Shown in pieces: positions 1 to 12,500 of a DNA stretch of 57,001 nucleotides. The stretch comes from Rhodospirillaceae bacterium (GTDB taxonomy: Bacteria > Pseudomonadota > Alphaproteobacteria > Thalassobaculales > Thalassobaculaceae). Location of the stretch: assembly GCA_002722775.1 (NCBI GenBank), contig PBMU01000057.1:1-57001 (forward strand), given 5' to 3'. The stretch's first letter is position 1. Each line of letters begins with the position of its first letter. The position numbers and the translations under genes are program-made. Below the pieces are notes generated by a model, which worked only from the letters and a program-made list of their open reading frames with translations, searched no databases and was not told where the DNA came from.

Positions 1-615
1 GGTAAAGGAACACTAGCCAAACGGTTAGCGGACTATTTTGGCTTCGCTCATCTGGACACCGGCGCTTTATATCGAGCCGTCGCACTGTCCGTGTTACGCG
101 CGGACGAAGATCCGAGCGATGCAGAAACCGCTGGGCGCCACGCACGCGAACTTGATACTGCTATGATCAACGATGCCGCCATACGGAGCGCGGAAGCCGG
201 CGCCGCTGCCTCGAAAGTGGCTGCTGTCACAGAAGTCCGGACAGCACTCTTGGAGTTCCAACGGCAGTTCGCAGAGAACCCGCCCGATTCAAAATCCGGC
301 GCCGTGCTAGACGGGCGCGATATCGGAACCGTCGTCTACCCGGCAGCAAACCAAAAGATCTTCGTGATCGCAGACTTAGAAATTCGAGCCAAACGACGTT
401 TCAAAGAGTTGCTCGACCGGGGTGAGGCCGCTATATATGCGCGCGTTCTGGATGACCTGAAGGAACGGGATGAAAGGGACGCATCACGCAGCGATGCCCC
501 GATGCGACAAGCCCACGACGCTTTGCTGTTGGATACTACGCATCTCGATCCGGACATGACCTTCACGAACGCGCTCAACTTCGTGGAGAGTAGAATGGGA
601 TCTAGGGCAACGTGA
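1..615 (+). CDS. cmk: Cytidylate kinase, 5' truncated by window edge
   Basis: Frame 1 open from base 1: GKGTLAKRLADYFGFAHLDTGALYRAVA (P-loop remnant plus LDTGALYRA), LDGRDIGTVVYP; directly upstream of rpsA as is common in Proteobacteria. Confidence 0.95.
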   Translation, partial: GKGTLAKRLADYFGFAHLDTGALYRAVALSVLRADEDPSDAETAGRHARELDTAMINDAAIRSAEAGAAASKVAAVTEVRTALLEFQRQFAENPPDSKSGAVLDGRDIGTVVYPAANQKIFVIADLEIRAKRRFKELLDRGEAAIYARVLDDLKERDERDASRSDAPMRQAHDALLLDTTHLDPDMTFTNALNFVESRMGSRAT

Positions 616-827
616 ACCGCCGGTTTTAAACAAGGTCCGAAGCCGGCATGTGCAACCAGATAGCGGCCGAACCTCCCAAGGCACTGTTCGCACCCACGGA
701 CCGGGGCGGACAAAGTGCAAGAAAAGGCGCCGAATGCGGCACTGATAGTCGTTACGGATCGGCAAGGTATCATTATATTCAAATGTTCTGCGGTTGCCGA
801 ACACCGCTGGAACTATAAGGAGTTTTC

Positions 828-2540
828 ATGGCTGAAACCGCCACGGCTGACGCCGGAATGGATGAATTCGACGCGTTGATCGCTGAATCCTTTGGTGATC
901 AAATCAGTATCGAAGGAAGCGTGGTAAAAGGCATCATTGTATCGATTGACGGTGACTCAGCGCTGATTGACGTGGGCCTTAAGTCAGAGGGGCGCGTCGC
1001 GCTTAAGGAGTTCACGCCTCCTGGCGAAGAGCATGGTCTCAATCCGGGTGACGAAGTCGAAGTCTATGTCGAGCGGATGGAGGATCGCAACGGCGAAGCT
1101 ATGCTGAGCCGCGAGAAGGCGCGACGCGAAGAAGCCTGGTCAGTACTCGAGAAGGCCTTCGAAGGACAGGAGCGGGTAAACGGAACTATTTTCGGCAGGG
1201 TCAAAGGTGGTTTCACAGTCGATCTTTCGGGTGCAACTGCCTTCCTTCCCGGAAGCCAGGTCGACATTCGGCCTGTGCGGGACATCGGCCCGCTCCTTGG
1301 CACCCCTCAGCCATTCCAGATTCTCAAGATGGATCGCCGCCGTGGTAACATCGTGGTCTCACGCCGTGCTGTGTTGGAGGAAAGCCGGGCTGAAGCACGC
1401 TCAGAACTGGTCGCCAACCTGAAAGAGGGGCAAACCCTGCAGGGTGTGGTTAAGAACATCACAGACTATGGCGCTTTCGTGGATCTCGGCGGGGTCGATG
1501 GCCTTCTGCATGTTACCGACATCGCCTGGCGCCGGATCAACCACCCAAGCGAAGCTCTACAAATTGGCCAGACGGTCGACGTGCAAGTAATTCGTTTCAA
1601 TCCAGACACCCAACGTATCTCTCTCGGTATGAAGCAGCTCGAGGCGGATCCCTGGGATGGGGTGGAGGCAAAATATGCACTCAGCACCAGATTCACCGGC
1701 CGGGTCACCAATATCACCGATTATGGTGCCTTCGTGGAACTAGAACCGGGGATCGAGGGCCTGGTGCACGTTTCTGAGATGAGCTGGACAAAGAAAAACG
1801 TACATCCGGGGAAGATCGTCTCAACCAGCCAAGAGGTTGAAGTGATGGTACTCGACGTTGATCCGACCAAGCGTCGGATCTCTCTTGGCCTTAAACAGAC
1901 TATGTCTAATCCTTGGGACGACTTCATGACCCAGCATCCGATTGGCTCCGAGATCGAAGGTGAGGTCAAGAACATCACCGAGTTTGGCCTGTTCGTTGGC
2001 CTGCTAGGCGATATCGACGGAATGGTTCACCTCTCGGATATCGATTGGGAACGGTCTGGAGAGGAGGCGATACAGGACTTCAAGAAAGGTGATACCCTGA
2101 AAGCTAAGGTGCTAGATATTGACACTGAGAAGGAACACATCTCGCTAGGTATTAAGCAACTGAGCGAGGATCCGTTCGAATCCGGCGCAGCGACAATTCG
2201 CAAAGGTACCATTGTCACTTGCACTGTAACGCAGCTTGGCGATGGCGGAATCGAAGTGACGGTGGGCGATGGCATGCCAGGCTTTATCAGGAAGTCGGAT
2301 TTGTCCCGTGATCGATCAGAACAACGTCCGGACCGCTTTGCTGTGGGCGAAAAAATTGATGCTAAGGTCACTCAGATTGACCAGAAGAGCCGGCGCCTCA
2401 CACTTTCTATCAAGGCCCGCGAGGTTGAAGAGGAAAAGAAAGCGATGGCGGACTATGGTTTCTCCGACAGCGGTGCCAGTTTGGGCGACATTCTGGGAGC
2501 GGCCCTGCGACAACGAGAAGAGGATCAAAAGTCAGACTGA
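828..2540 (+). CDS. rpsA: 30S ribosomal protein S1
   Basis: 570 aa with repeated S1 domains (GAFVDLGGVDGLLHVTDIAW, GAFVELEPGIEGLVHVSEMSW, GLFVGLLGDIDGMVHLSDIDW); AAGGAG RBS upstream of ATG. Confidence 0.98.
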   Translation: MAETATADAGMDEFDALIAESFGDQISIEGSVVKGIIVSIDGDSALIDVGLKSEGRVALKEFTPPGEEHGLNPGDEVEVYVERMEDRNGEAMLSREKARREEAWSVLEKAFEGQERVNGTIFGRVKGGFTVDLSGATAFLPGSQVDIRPVRDIGPLLGTPQPFQILKMDRRRGNIVVSRRAVLEESRAEARSELVANLKEGQTLQGVVKNITDYGAFVDLGGVDGLLHVTDIAWRRINHPSEALQIGQTVDVQVIRFNPDTQRISLGMKQLEADPWDGVEAKYALSTRFTGRVTNITDYGAFVELEPGIEGLVHVSEMSWTKKNVHPGKIVSTSQEVEVMVLDVDPTKRRISLGLKQTMSNPWDDFMTQHPIGSEIEGEVKNITEFGLFVGLLGDIDGMVHLSDIDWERSGEEAIQDFKKGDTLKAKVLDIDTEKEHISLGIKQLSEDPFESGAATIRKGTIVTCTVTQLGDGGIEVTVGDGMPGFIRKSDLSRDRSEQRPDRFAVGEKIDAKVTQIDQKSRRLTLSIKAREVEEEKKAMADYGFSDSGASLGDILGAALRQREEDQKSD

Positions 2541-2565
2541 TATTCGCAAGCAACCTCTAATTGGT

Positions 2566-2600
2566 GAAAGGCCGCCACATCTCGGGGCGGCCTTTCCTGT
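2566..2600 (+). terminator. Rho-independent-like terminator downstream of rpsA
   Basis: 11-bp perfect inverted repeat GAAAGGCCGCC (2566-2576) / GGCGGCCTTTC (2586-2596), 9-nt loop, short T run within the 3' arm. Confidence 0.75.
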
Positions 2601-2786
2601 GCTCCCAGCGAGCAGGTCCCAAGGACCATGAGAGGACATTTCCGGAAACACCTTTTAATTGAGGCCCTTAGACTTGACGCCCTTTAATTCACCTGGCAAT
2701 GTTTGGTCTCCGTTTGGCGGGCTGTTGGCTGTTCGCAACGTGCAGCCGAGAACAGTTTGTCAGTCTGGTACCAGGACGTTCTAGAC

Positions 2787-3068
2787 ATGACCAAGTCGGA
2801 ATTAATAATGCGATTGGCGGAATCCAATCCACACCTATATCAGCGAGACGTTGAACGGATCGTTTCGACCATCTTCGATGAAATTTCGCAGGCACTGGAA
2901 AATGGGGATCGAGTAGAACTGCGGGGTTTTGGTGCGTTCTCCATAAAACGCCGAGACGCGCGGACTGGGCGAAATCCCAGAACCGGGGACGCCGTGAATG
3001 TTCAGGAAAAGCGGGTACCGTATTTCAAGACCGGGAAGCAACTCCGAGAACGCCTGAACCCTACTTAA
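2787..3068 (+). CDS. ihfB: Integration host factor subunit beta
   Basis: [33 protein letters not shown]...[55 protein letters not shown] family; internal ATG preferred over ORF start at 2703. Confidence 0.95.
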   Translation: MTKSELIMRLAESNPHLYQRDVERIVSTIFDEISQALENGDRVELRGFGAFSIKRRDARTGRNPRTGDAVNVQEKRVPYFKTGKQLRERLNPT

Positions 3069-3533
3069 TAGATTTCCCTTCATCAGAACTAACTAGCTCA
3101 TCACGAATTGACGCCAAGAAAATAGGCGAGAAACAGGTGATGCAAAAAATAACTTGGCACCGAGCGCCAAAAATTTTCGAGGGTGCAACCCGGCGAAACC
3201 CAATAATAGTTCCGTACTTCGCAGTTGCCCTCAGAAATAGACAATAGAGGCGGGCAGTTAACACCAGGTCCTAAACATTTTCGCCCGCCATCAGCAGGAC
3301 GCCTCCCTCTCGAATTCCAGACTAACGTGAATGCCAAAAGCGAGCAGGTTTTAGGAACCCCAAGGTCGTAGCACAATCCGCAGGGCCTAGATAAACTCAT
3401 AAACAGTTCCAAACGTTTGCTCGAGGCGACCGTTCCATAACCCTGCCTTAGCGCACCAAAAACTGGTGATCACTATTCAACAATTTCGTCCGGGTGTAAC
3501 ATCTGTTCACAGTATCCAACCAGACCAAATGAC

Positions 3534-3875
3534 ATGGCACGCCAATCACGACTAGCCAGAGCTATTGCCTCGATCCTGACCCTTCCCATCACGATCGCAA
3601 TCGTCCTTTTCGCAGTATCCAACCGTCAATTGGTTGACCTGCATTTCTGGCCATTGCCGGATTCGTTGGAGGTGCCAGTTTATTCGGTAGGGCTTTTGAC
3701 CATGCTGGCCGGCTTTTTGATCGGCGGCGTAGTCGCCTGGTTCAGTGCTTTGGAGACACGTCAACGGGCACGAACCGCGGAACGAAAATTACAACAGGCA
3801 CTCGAGAACAGTTTGAGCGATACCCGGGGGGAAACCACCAGAACAACAGCCATTTCACCACCCAACAACGCATGA
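3534..3875 (+). CDS. LapA-domain small membrane protein
   Basis: Two TM segments, FAVSNRQLVDLHFWPLP motif and C-terminal charged/coiled region; located between ihfB and trpF. Confidence 0.8.
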   Translation: MARQSRLARAIASILTLPITIAIVLFAVSNRQLVDLHFWPLPDSLEVPVYSVGLLTMLAGFLIGGVVAWFSALETRQRARTAERKLQQALENSLSDTRGETTRTTAISPPNNA

Positions 3876-3922
3876 ACTAAGTAGTAATTCAAAGAGAAAA
3901 ACAGGTGGGAGCGTGCCACGCC

Positions 3923-4579
3923 ATGGAAATCAAGATTTGCGGGTTGACCACCTCGGAAGCGGTCGCCACCGCCACCAAGGCTGGTGCCAGCCATCTTGGA
4001 TTCATCTTCTATGGCCCCTCGCCTCGAGCGATAACTCCCAGAAGGGCAGCTGAAATCAGCCGTGAGGCAGGATTAGACACCAAAAAAGTGGCAGTCTTCG
4101 TCAATCCAAGCGATGCAGAAATCTCGGCCGCTGTCAACGCGCTCGCCCCCGACCTATTGCAGTTACACGGTGCTGAAAGCCCTGGACGTGTCGCGGAGTT
4201 GAAACGCATGTTCGACGTGCCGGTGATGAAGGTAATTCCGGTCTCGCATGCCCGCGACATCAAAATGGCCGATACCTTTCAAGGCCTGGCGGATCTGATC
4301 TTGTTCGATACCAAGCCACCAAAAGACGGTAGAGGCATGCTCCCAGGAGGCAACGGCCTGACATTCGACTGGACCCTATTGGCCGACCGGATCGGCAAGG
4401 GAGCTTGGTTCCTGTCGGGCGGTCTAGATGCGAACAACATCGCTGAAGCTGTCCGTATTACCGGTGCCAGCGCGGTCGATGTATCTTCGGGAGTGGAGTC
4501 TCGCCCAGGCGAAAAGAGCCTCGCTAAGATCACTGCGTTCCTGGCTGTTGCCAAAGATCTGGAGATTGATCTGGCGTGA
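3923..4579 (+). CDS. trpF: Phosphoribosylanthranilate isomerase
   Basis: MEIKICGLTTSEAV...GASHLGFIFYGPSPR...LFDTKPP...FLSGGLDANNIAEAV...VDVSSGVESRPGEKS. Confidence 0.96.
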   Translation: MEIKICGLTTSEAVATATKAGASHLGFIFYGPSPRAITPRRAAEISREAGLDTKKVAVFVNPSDAEISAAVNALAPDLLQLHGAESPGRVAELKRMFDVPVMKVIPVSHARDIKMADTFQGLADLILFDTKPPKDGRGMLPGGNGLTFDWTLLADRIGKGAWFLSGGLDANNIAEAVRITGASAVDVSSGVESRPGEKSLAKITAFLAVAKDLEIDLA

Positions 4580-4697
4580 CCGTTCCGCTTGCTTCATCAC
4601 GCCTGGCCCATCATTATGCCGACCACTCGCCCGAGAGCGATGATTTACCGCCCAACATATTGTGTTGGGCAGCGACGAATAGCTGGATTCGGGGGTC

Positions 4698-5927
4698 ATG
4701 ATGGCCAACTCTGCCGCCGCGAACACATTTCGCGAGGGCCCAGATGAGAACGGGCATTTCGGTATTTTCGGTGGCCGCTATGTCGCCGAGACGCTGATGC
4801 CTCTAATTCTCAAAGTCGGGAAGGCTTGGACCGAGGCCAAAGCCGAGCCAGAATTTTGGGCGGAACTCAAGAGCTTTCACAAACACTATATTGGTCGGCC
4901 TAGCCCACTCTATTTCGCGACTCGTCTGACCGAATATTTCGGAGGTGCGAAGCTATACTTCAAGCGTGATGAGTTGAATCACACTGGAGCACACAAGATC
5001 AACAACGTCATGGGCCAAGCGCTCCTGGCACGCCGCATGGGCAAGACTAAGATTATCGCGGAAACGGGCGCGGGCCAGCACGGCGTGGCCACTGCAACAG
5101 CTTGCGCGCTGTTTAACATGGAATGTGAAATCTTCATGGGCGCAGAGGACGTCTCTCGCCAAAAGCCCAATGTCGACCGCATGCGGTTGCTAGGCGCCGA
5201 GGTTCATCCAGTTAAGTCTGGATCGTCGACACTGAAGGACGCAATGAACGAAGCCCTACGCTACTGGGTCTCCAATGCCGAAACCCATTTCTACATTATC
5301 GGAACCGTGGCTGGGCCGCATCCCTACCCACAAATGGTCCGTGATTTCCAATGCATCATCGGAGAGGAAACGAGAGAACAAATGCATGAGGCCGAGGGTC
5401 GTCTACCAGACACCTTAGTCGCATGCATCGGGGGAGGCTCCAACGCGATGGGATTGTTCCACCCATTCCTAGATGAACAGGGCGTCGCGATCTATGGGGT
5501 CGAGGCAGCCGGCCATGGTATTGATAGTGGCGCTCATGCCGCCTCCCTAACCGGCGGCCGACCCGGCGTATTGCATGGTAATCGGACCTACCTGCTGCAG
5601 GACGACGATGGCCAGATAAACGAAGCACATTCTATTTCGGCTGGTCTAGACTACCCAGGAATCGGACCGGAACATTCCTGGCTGTTTGAGAACGGCCGCG
5701 TGACTTATGTGAGCGCAACCGACAAAGAAGCACTGGACGCCTTCGCACTCTGCTCGCGTAAAGAAGGCATCATTCCCGCACTAGAGCCAAGCCACGCCCT
5801 CGCCTTCGTCTCAACCATCATCTCAGACCTGCCGAAGGACCATTTGATCGTGATGAACATGTGCGGGCGCGGCGATAAGGATTTGGAGGCCGTCCTCCCC
5901 CGCCTGGAGGAAATGGGTAAGCTGTGA
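4698..5927 (+). CDS. trpB: Tryptophan synthase beta chain
   Basis: [71 protein letters not shown]. Confidence 0.98.
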   Translation: MMANSAAANTFREGPDENGHFGIFGGRYVAETLMPLILKVGKAWTEAKAEPEFWAELKSFHKHYIGRPSPLYFATRLTEYFGGAKLYFKRDELNHTGAHKINNVMGQALLARRMGKTKIIAETGAGQHGVATATACALFNMECEIFMGAEDVSRQKPNVDRMRLLGAEVHPVKSGSSTLKDAMNEALRYWVSNAETHFYIIGTVAGPHPYPQMVRDFQCIIGEETREQMHEAEGRLPDTLVACIGGGSNAMGLFHPFLDEQGVAIYGVEAAGHGIDSGAHAASLTGGRPGVLHGNRTYLLQDDDGQINEAHSISAGLDYPGIGPEHSWLFENGRVTYVSATDKEALDAFALCSRKEGIIPALEPSHALAFVSTIISDLPKDHLIVMNMCGRGDKDLEAVLPRLEEMGKL

Positions 5928-6763
5928 TCACTTATGACGCTATCCGGTTGGAAACCATGTTCCAGCGCCTTTCCACCGACCGTCGAGGAGGCCTTGGGGT
6001 CTTCATTACTGCTGGTGACCCGGATGCGAAAACATCCTTAGAAATCCTGAGTGCCTTGCCTGACGCAGGCGCAGATATGATAGAGTTAGGGATGCCGTTT
6101 TCCGATCCGATGGCAGACGGCCCGGCAATCCAGGCATCGAGCCAACGCGCCCTTCGAGCTGGTGGGTCTCTCCAGAGCACCATCGAGATGGTTCGTGCCT
6201 TTCGAGAAACAAATACCAGCACACCAATCGTGCTGATGGGATACTACAACCCTATCTACAGTTATGACGTCGACAGATTTCTTGAAGATGCGATAAGAGC
6301 CGGTGTTGACGGGTTGATCGTTGTAGATTTACCGCCCGAAGAGGATGCTGAGCTTTGCCTTCCCTCATTGAAGGTGGGCCTGCCGTTCGTGCGCCTTGCC
6401 ACACCGACAACGAACGACGGTCGCCTGCCAATCGTGTTCTCAAACACCACTGGCTTTGTCTATTATGTGTCCGTCACCGGGATCACAGGAACAAAGGCTG
6501 TTCCAACCGACCTGGTCAGCGCGGCGGTAGCTCGGTTGAAGAGTCAAACTGACCTGCCGATAGCCGTCGGTTTCGGAATCAAGACTCCAACCCAAGCCGC
6601 GGAAGTGGCGAGATATGCGGACGCCGCCATCGTCGGGACAGCCATTGTTAACACAATCGCCGATTCTCTTGACAAGGATGGTCACGGGGGAAAGAAGACG
6701 ATTTCCTCCGTCATCCGTTTGGTGAGAAGGCTAGCCGATGGTGTGCGTGGCGCACGAAGATGA
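5924..6763 (+). CDS. trpA: Tryptophan synthase alpha chain
   Basis: [62 protein letters not shown] start overlapping trpB stop (GTGA). Confidence 0.97.
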   Translation: MITYDAIRLETMFQRLSTDRRGGLGVFITAGDPDAKTSLEILSALPDAGADMIELGMPFSDPMADGPAIQASSQRALRAGGSLQSTIEMVRAFRETNTSTPIVLMGYYNPIYSYDVDRFLEDAIRAGVDGLIVVDLPPEEDAELCLPSLKVGLPFVRLATPTTNDGRLPIVFSNTTGFVYYVSVTGITGTKAVPTDLVSAAVARLKSQTDLPIAVGFGIKTPTQAAEVARYADAAIVGTAIVNTIADSLDKDGHGGKKTISSVIRLVRRLADGVRGARR

Positions 6764-6797
6764 AGTGGCGATGGAGCATGAGTAGTGGCGTGAGATT

Positions 6798-7733
6798 ATG
6801 AACTGGATCACCAATTCCGTCCTTCCGAAGATCAAGGCGCTAGTGAAGCCACGCGAAGTTCCCGAAAACTTCTGGACTAAATGTCCAGATTGTAACGAGA
6901 TGATCTTCCATCGCCAGTTGGAAGAGAATCAACAGGTCTGTCCATACTGCAGCTTTCATTTTAGGCTTGGCGTGGAGGAACGCCTGGCATCACTATTTGA
7001 CAATGGTGAGTCGACGGCGATCGAACTCCCCATTATGAAGACTGCTGATCCGCTTAAATTCCGCGACAGGAAGCGTTATATAGAGCGCGTAAAGGAGGCC
7101 CAGGCTAAAACCGGCCAAACGGATGCTATCGTTGTAGCGCATGGTATGCTCGGTGGGCGTCCTACCGTCGCCGCTATTTTATCTTTCGAATTCATGGGTG
7201 GCTCAATGGGCGTCTCGGTCGGCAATGCATTAATCCGAGCGGCTGAACTCGCCCTCGCCCAGAAGGCACCTTTGATCGTGTTTCCATCATCGGGGGGCGC
7301 ACGCATGCAAGAAGGTATTCTCTCTCTCATGCAGATGCCGCGCACGGTGATCGCCACCGAGATTGTCAAGGAGGCTGGGTTACCATATTTAGTGGTGTTG
7401 ACTAACCCCACCACGGGTGGTGTGACAGCCTCCTTTGCGATGCTCGGTGACATCCACCTTGCAGAACCTGGAGCGATCATCGGATTCGCGGGCAAACGCG
7501 TGATTGAGGAAACCATTCGTGAAAAGCTACCAGATGGCTTCCAGCGCTCGGAGTATCTGCTAGAGCACGGTATGGTGGACATGGTAGTCCACCGCCACGA
7601 ACTGAGGCAGACCCTGATGCGGATCCTATCAATCATAATGGATCAACTCCCTACGGCGGACGCCGTCAGCGCGGGTAAAAGGCCAAACGAAGCACCCACT
7701 AACACCGGTGGACTGGGTGCAGGGCAAAAATAA
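6798..7733 (+). CDS. accD: Acetyl-CoA carboxylase carboxyltransferase subunit beta
   Basis: Zn-finger [23 protein letters not shown] and carboxyltransferase core [28 protein letters not shown]. Confidence 0.97.
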   Translation: MNWITNSVLPKIKALVKPREVPENFWTKCPDCNEMIFHRQLEENQQVCPYCSFHFRLGVEERLASLFDNGESTAIELPIMKTADPLKFRDRKRYIERVKEAQAKTGQTDAIVVAHGMLGGRPTVAAILSFEFMGGSMGVSVGNALIRAAELALAQKAPLIVFPSSGGARMQEGILSLMQMPRTVIATEIVKEAGLPYLVVLTNPTTGGVTASFAMLGDIHLAEPGAIIGFAGKRVIEETIREKLPDGFQRSEYLLEHGMVDMVVHRHELRQTLMRILSIIMDQLPTADAVSAGKRPNEAPTNTGGLGAGQK

Positions 7734-7771
7734 AACGAGAGGCGGGCCCTTCTTCGCGCAACGGACACAAA

Positions 7772-9067
7772 ATGGTTCCTGATCCGATTCTGGAAAGGCT
7801 CGCCCGGCTCCACCCCAAGGCCATAGACCTGACACTCAGCCGGCTTGAACGCTTGCTTGCAGACCTCGGACATCCGGAAAACAAACTACCACCGGTCATT
7901 CATGTCGCTGGCACAAACGGCAAAGGATCGACGATTGCTTTTCTCCGCGCGATGTACACCGCCGCCCAACATCGCGTACACGTCTATACATCTCCGCATT
8001 TGGTCCGTTTCGCTGAACGTTTTGTCCTTGCGGGAATAGATATCAGTGACACCGTTTTATCAGCCGTTCTAGAAGAGTGTGAGCGGCTAAACAATGGCCG
8101 AGCAATCACACTTTTCGAGATTACCACGGCCGCTGGCCTGACAGCGTTTTCTCGCTCGCCAGCGGATCTATTGTTGTTAGAGGTCGGACTTGGTGGTCGT
8201 TTTGATGCAACCAACGTGATTGATCGTCCCGCCCTGTCGGTGATTACTGCGATTTCACTCGACCACCAACATTATCTAGGCGAAACAATCGAAGAAATTG
8301 CCTTTGAAAAAGCAGGGATCCTAAAGCCCGGCATTCCCGCGGTCATCGCCAAGCAACCGGAAGCCGCTCTGTCAGTGATCCTTGAAGAGGCAGACAGAAT
8401 CGGTGCTCCGACAGTGGCTTGTGGCCGTGATTGGATCGTGGAAGCAGACAGCGATGGACTTCTGTTCCGAACCCCAAATATGCTCCGAAGGTTGCCCGCA
8501 CCGGGTCTACCTGGAGCCCATCAATTCGATAATGCCGGAGCCGCCTTAGCCACGGTCGCACTTCTTCAGAGCCATTTTCCCGTTTCCCCCTCCGCGATAA
8601 ACACTGGCCTAACTAACGTCCGTTGGCCGGCGCGATTGCAAGAATTGAAACGTGGCCCGTTGCTAAACGAATTAAACAACCGCACCTCGCTATGGCTCGA
8701 CGGGGGCCACAACGCCGACGCCGCCCGTGTGATAGCTGCAGAGGTCAACCAATGGAAGGCCAACAATCCTGAATTGCGTATCGACCTTGTCTTTGGCACG
8801 CTTAACACTCGTCCTGCGGCGGATTTTCTAGCCGCGTTCCTTGGCACGGTCACCTCCGTTCGCACGGTCCCGATTCCTGGACAGGTAAACACTTTGAGTG
8901 CCGACGAGGCTGCCAAGAGTGCTCGCCATGCGAATCTAGACGCAAAGGCGTCGCCTGATATTAAAAGCGCAGTTAAAGAATTGGCGGGTATGATCTCGGG
9001 ACCGCAGGCCATCCTGATCTGCGGATCACTTTATCTCGCCGGCACGGTCTTGAAGGACCACACCTAA
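7772..9067 (+). CDS. folC: Bifunctional folylpolyglutamate/dihydrofolate synthase
   Basis: HVAGTNGKGSTIAFLRAM, YTSPHLVRFAERF, LLEVGLGGRFDATNV, WLDGGHNADAA. Confidence 0.96.
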   Translation: MVPDPILERLARLHPKAIDLTLSRLERLLADLGHPENKLPPVIHVAGTNGKGSTIAFLRAMYTAAQHRVHVYTSPHLVRFAERFVLAGIDISDTVLSAVLEECERLNNGRAITLFEITTAAGLTAFSRSPADLLLLEVGLGGRFDATNVIDRPALSVITAISLDHQHYLGETIEEIAFEKAGILKPGIPAVIAKQPEAALSVILEEADRIGAPTVACGRDWIVEADSDGLLFRTPNMLRRLPAPGLPGAHQFDNAGAALATVALLQSHFPVSPSAINTGLTNVRWPARLQELKRGPLLNELNNRTSLWLDGGHNADAARVIAAEVNQWKANNPELRIDLVFGTLNTRPAADFLAAFLGTVTSVRTVPIPGQVNTLSADEAAKSARHANLDAKASPDIKSAVKELAGMISGPQAILICGSLYLAGTVLKDHT

Positions 9068-9096
9068 CCTTAATGACCGATTAAGCGTCAAAATTT

Positions 9097-9444
9097 TTAG
9101 CCGAGCGCATCCTCGACCCATTGGTTGAGCTTATGCGGAGGCAAAGCGCCGATCTTGGTCGCGGCCACCTCACCGTCGCGGAAAAGCATTAGCGTGGGAA
9201 TTCCCCGCACTCCATATGTACTAGGTGTGGTTGGATTATCATCAATATTAAGTTTTGCGACAGTCACCCTATCGCCCATACCCGCCGCGATGTCCTCCAA
9301 TGCCGGTGCAATCGTCTTGCATGGGCCGCACCATTCGGCCCAGAAATCCACAAGAACGGGCTTTTTAGACTGTAAAACATCATCGACGAAGGTCGAATCC
9401 GTGGTGGTCACCGTAGCCATTCTCACACTCCCGAAACCATACAC
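9097..9444 (-). CDS. trxA: Thioredoxin
   Basis: VDFWAEWCGPCKTIAPALEDIA, YGVRGIPTLMLFRDGE. Confidence 0.96.
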   Translation of the reverse strand: MYGFGSVRMATVTTTDSTFVDDVLQSKKPVLVDFWAEWCGPCKTIAPALEDIAAGMGDRVTVAKLNIDDNPTTPSTYGVRGIPTLMLFRDGEVAATKIGALPPHKLNQWVEDALG

Positions 9445-9530
9445 AAGTTGATCGACAGATCTCCATTACGCGTATCCAGCCGAAGCAATCTATGAAGCGG
9501 CGAGGACCCCGTCAAGACCCACTACGAAGC

Positions 9531-12500
9531 TCAAGCGACCACGTCAAGAAGATGGTCCGGAAGCATCATTAGGGTTGGACCATCTGTCCACAAGAGTGCG
9601 CAACGCACAGACTTGTTGGGGTAAATCGCTGATACCAAAGAGCGATATGCGGACATCTGTCTCAGATAGGGTCGGGGTACTTCATCCGTAGATCCAGGTC
9701 GTAGATGGTTAGTCTTGAAATCTACTACCAAGACCTCGTCATCGTTCACAACGAGGCGGTCGATCCGACCGGAAAGGACGATTGCCTCTTGGTCTTCCCC
9801 AACAGTTCCGACGATGGGCACCTCCGCCACCGAGTGTTCGGAAAACAAAGAGGAAAATCCGGGATTGTCAATTAAATCAATAACTTCTCCTAAATACCTT
9901 TCGCAATCACTAGGTGTCAGATTGTGTACTGAGCGTTCCAGATAACGTCGGCCCATCTCCTGCCGCGCAACGGATGGGAATGTAGGCAACCATTGCAAGA
10001 GATAATGAATTATTCGACCACGACGGAAACGTTTGGCATCCCCGTCGGCAAACGGTGAAAACACCGGCCTGTCCGATTCAAGGCGCGAAGGCGCTAGGGG
10101 ACGCTGTGTGGGGCTATTCGACACAACATCGCGGCGGGCCCATTCGGGCAGCGGCAATTGGGCAAATGGCGGATCAGTAAGCTGGCTGATCCCGTCAGCC
10201 TTATCCGTCTGTTCATTCTTAAGGACCCGACGACCGTTCTGTTCACTCGTCAGGCCCTCGAGCCCTGCTTCAACCATACGATGCCAGTGCGCGCCCGCAG
10301 TAGGCCGCTTATTTCCCCAACCCGCGACGTATAGGCGATCCTGAGCACGGGTCATCGCCACGTACAGCAAACGGCGGTATTCACGATCGCGCCGGGCGGC
10401 AGCGGCGGCACGCGCGTTAGCCGCGACCCCGTCATCTGTATTCTTGCTCGGCGACCATATTGGAATTGCAACTCCCCCCTGTCCTTCCGAGCCCTCATCC
10501 CACAACAGCTTCGGGGTCCGGTCGGGAGCAGACATCGTATCCGGTAAAAAAACGATTGGCGCCTGCAATCCTTTCGATCCATGCACCGTCAGAATCCGGA
10601 CCTGGTCGGATTGGCCTGTTTCCAGATCACGCTTCACCTCGAAATCGGCGGCTGCCAACCAATGCAGAAACCCTTCGAGCGAAGCGGCATGGGTGTGTTC
10701 GTATTTGAGCGCTTGGTTTAGAAATTCATCGATAGGGTCGTCTGCCTCAGAACCCAACCGAGAACGAATACGCCGACGCCCATCATTGGCGAGAATTTCA
10801 GCAAACAGTTCATAAGGCGGCGTGAAATCAACCCGCCGACGCCAAGCGGAAAGTGCCTCGTACGCGCTGCCAAAATCCTCATTCTGACCGCACTTAGAGG
10901 CGAGTTCCACCCATAATCGAGCGTTTTTCCGATCCCAACATAAATCGAATAGTTGTTCCTCCGAAAAGCCAATGAAAGGACCCTTCAAAACCGTGGCTAG
11001 TGTCAAATCGTCATCCGGCAATAACAAAAAACGCCCAAGCGCCACCAAATCCATCACAGCGATCTGGTCAGTGAGAACCATGCGATCAACCCCTGCCACG
11101 TCGATCTTCTCTCCCTTTAATGCGCTCACCAGGTCAGCAACAATTAGGCCACGCCGACGCAGAAGTATCATGATGTCACCCGCCTGAATCGGACGCCCCT
11201 TCGATTGAAGGATTTCGCCCTTGTCGATCCAGGATCTGATGGTACTCGCAATTCTTCGTGCTAGCCGTCGGCGAGGCTCGTCTGTCTCGCGCTGCCTCAC
11301 CGGTGGGCGCCACACTTCCTGTGGCTGTTCCTCCAACGGCATCTCGGGCGCCCATAATTCAACCAACCCCGCCTGTCCGGAACGGTAGGCGCTATGACGC
11401 AGTGGGATCGCATGACCCGCCTCGCTATTATCCAAAACACCATCGCTAGCAATGTCCTGATTAAAGACGGCGTCCACGGCGGTAAGGACGGCTGGCGCCG
11501 ACCGAAACGACATCTCAAGGTCTATGTTGTTCCAAGTCCGCCCAACCGCCGTGACACGGCTCCCAAAACGCGCACGCATGTCGAGAAAACCCCGAGGGTC
11601 CGCGCGTTGAAAACTGAAAATGGATTGTTTTGTATCACCCACCGCGAATATGGTTCGCCCAGTGACCCCGCGTGTCTCAGCCGCGCTCTCGCCAGCAAAA
11701 AATTCCGCCGCCAATAATTCCACGATCTGCCATTGCTCTGGATTCGTGTCCTGTGCTTCGTCAATCAGTATGTGGTCTAGGCCGCCATCGAGCTTGTACA
11801 ACACCCATGGCGCGACCCCAGGTCGGGCCAACAGATCTCGCGTAGCGATGATAAGGTCATCATAGTCGACCTGCCTCAACCCGCGCTTGAGGGTTTCATA
11901 ATGGGCGAAAATCGAATCGGCCACACACATCAGAGACACCGTTCTGACCGATAGGTCGAGAGCTCTACGGCGCGCCTCTAATTCGACCAACCGTTCCGCC
12001 TCACGGAAGAGTATATCCCCAACCTCTGGGTATTTCTCGGTAACGGTTTTAGTCGCGAAATTCAACCGCGGAGCACCCCGTTTAGTAAGAAAGGCCGTTT
12101 TGTATCTTTCATAATACGACGCCCTATCACCTTCCGTTTCTAGCCAACCACAGATTAGTGCCGCGCGCTCCAAGTCCGTCTTCGAACCGACGCTAAGGGC
12201 GCCACAAACAGCACGTAATCCGGGGCCATCGAAAGCCTCCTCGCGCGCGGCTTCGGAGACGAGCGCTGAATCTGTTTCCCCCTCACTAACGCCTAGACGG
12301 CACTTGATCTGGCTCGACAGTGCCTCCAGACCACCCGCCTTAGTAATAGCCGATTTTAGACGCGCCCGTTCAGTAAGAAGGTCGGTTACCAGTTCGGATA
12401 AGCCATCCTCCGACACTCGCGCCGACACGTCCGCGAGGGCCGCGCCTAACGCTGGATCTTTACCATGCTGGGCTCGCATTATAGTGAGATCCCGGGCCAA

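Noticed and set aside
3069-3533. ORFs in the ihfB-lapA gap (3061-3264, 3101-3412, minus)
   Set aside because: No family resemblance or RBS; probably non-coding spacer
7076-7636. 186-aa - strand ORF
   Set aside because: Antisense to accD, which has clear motifs
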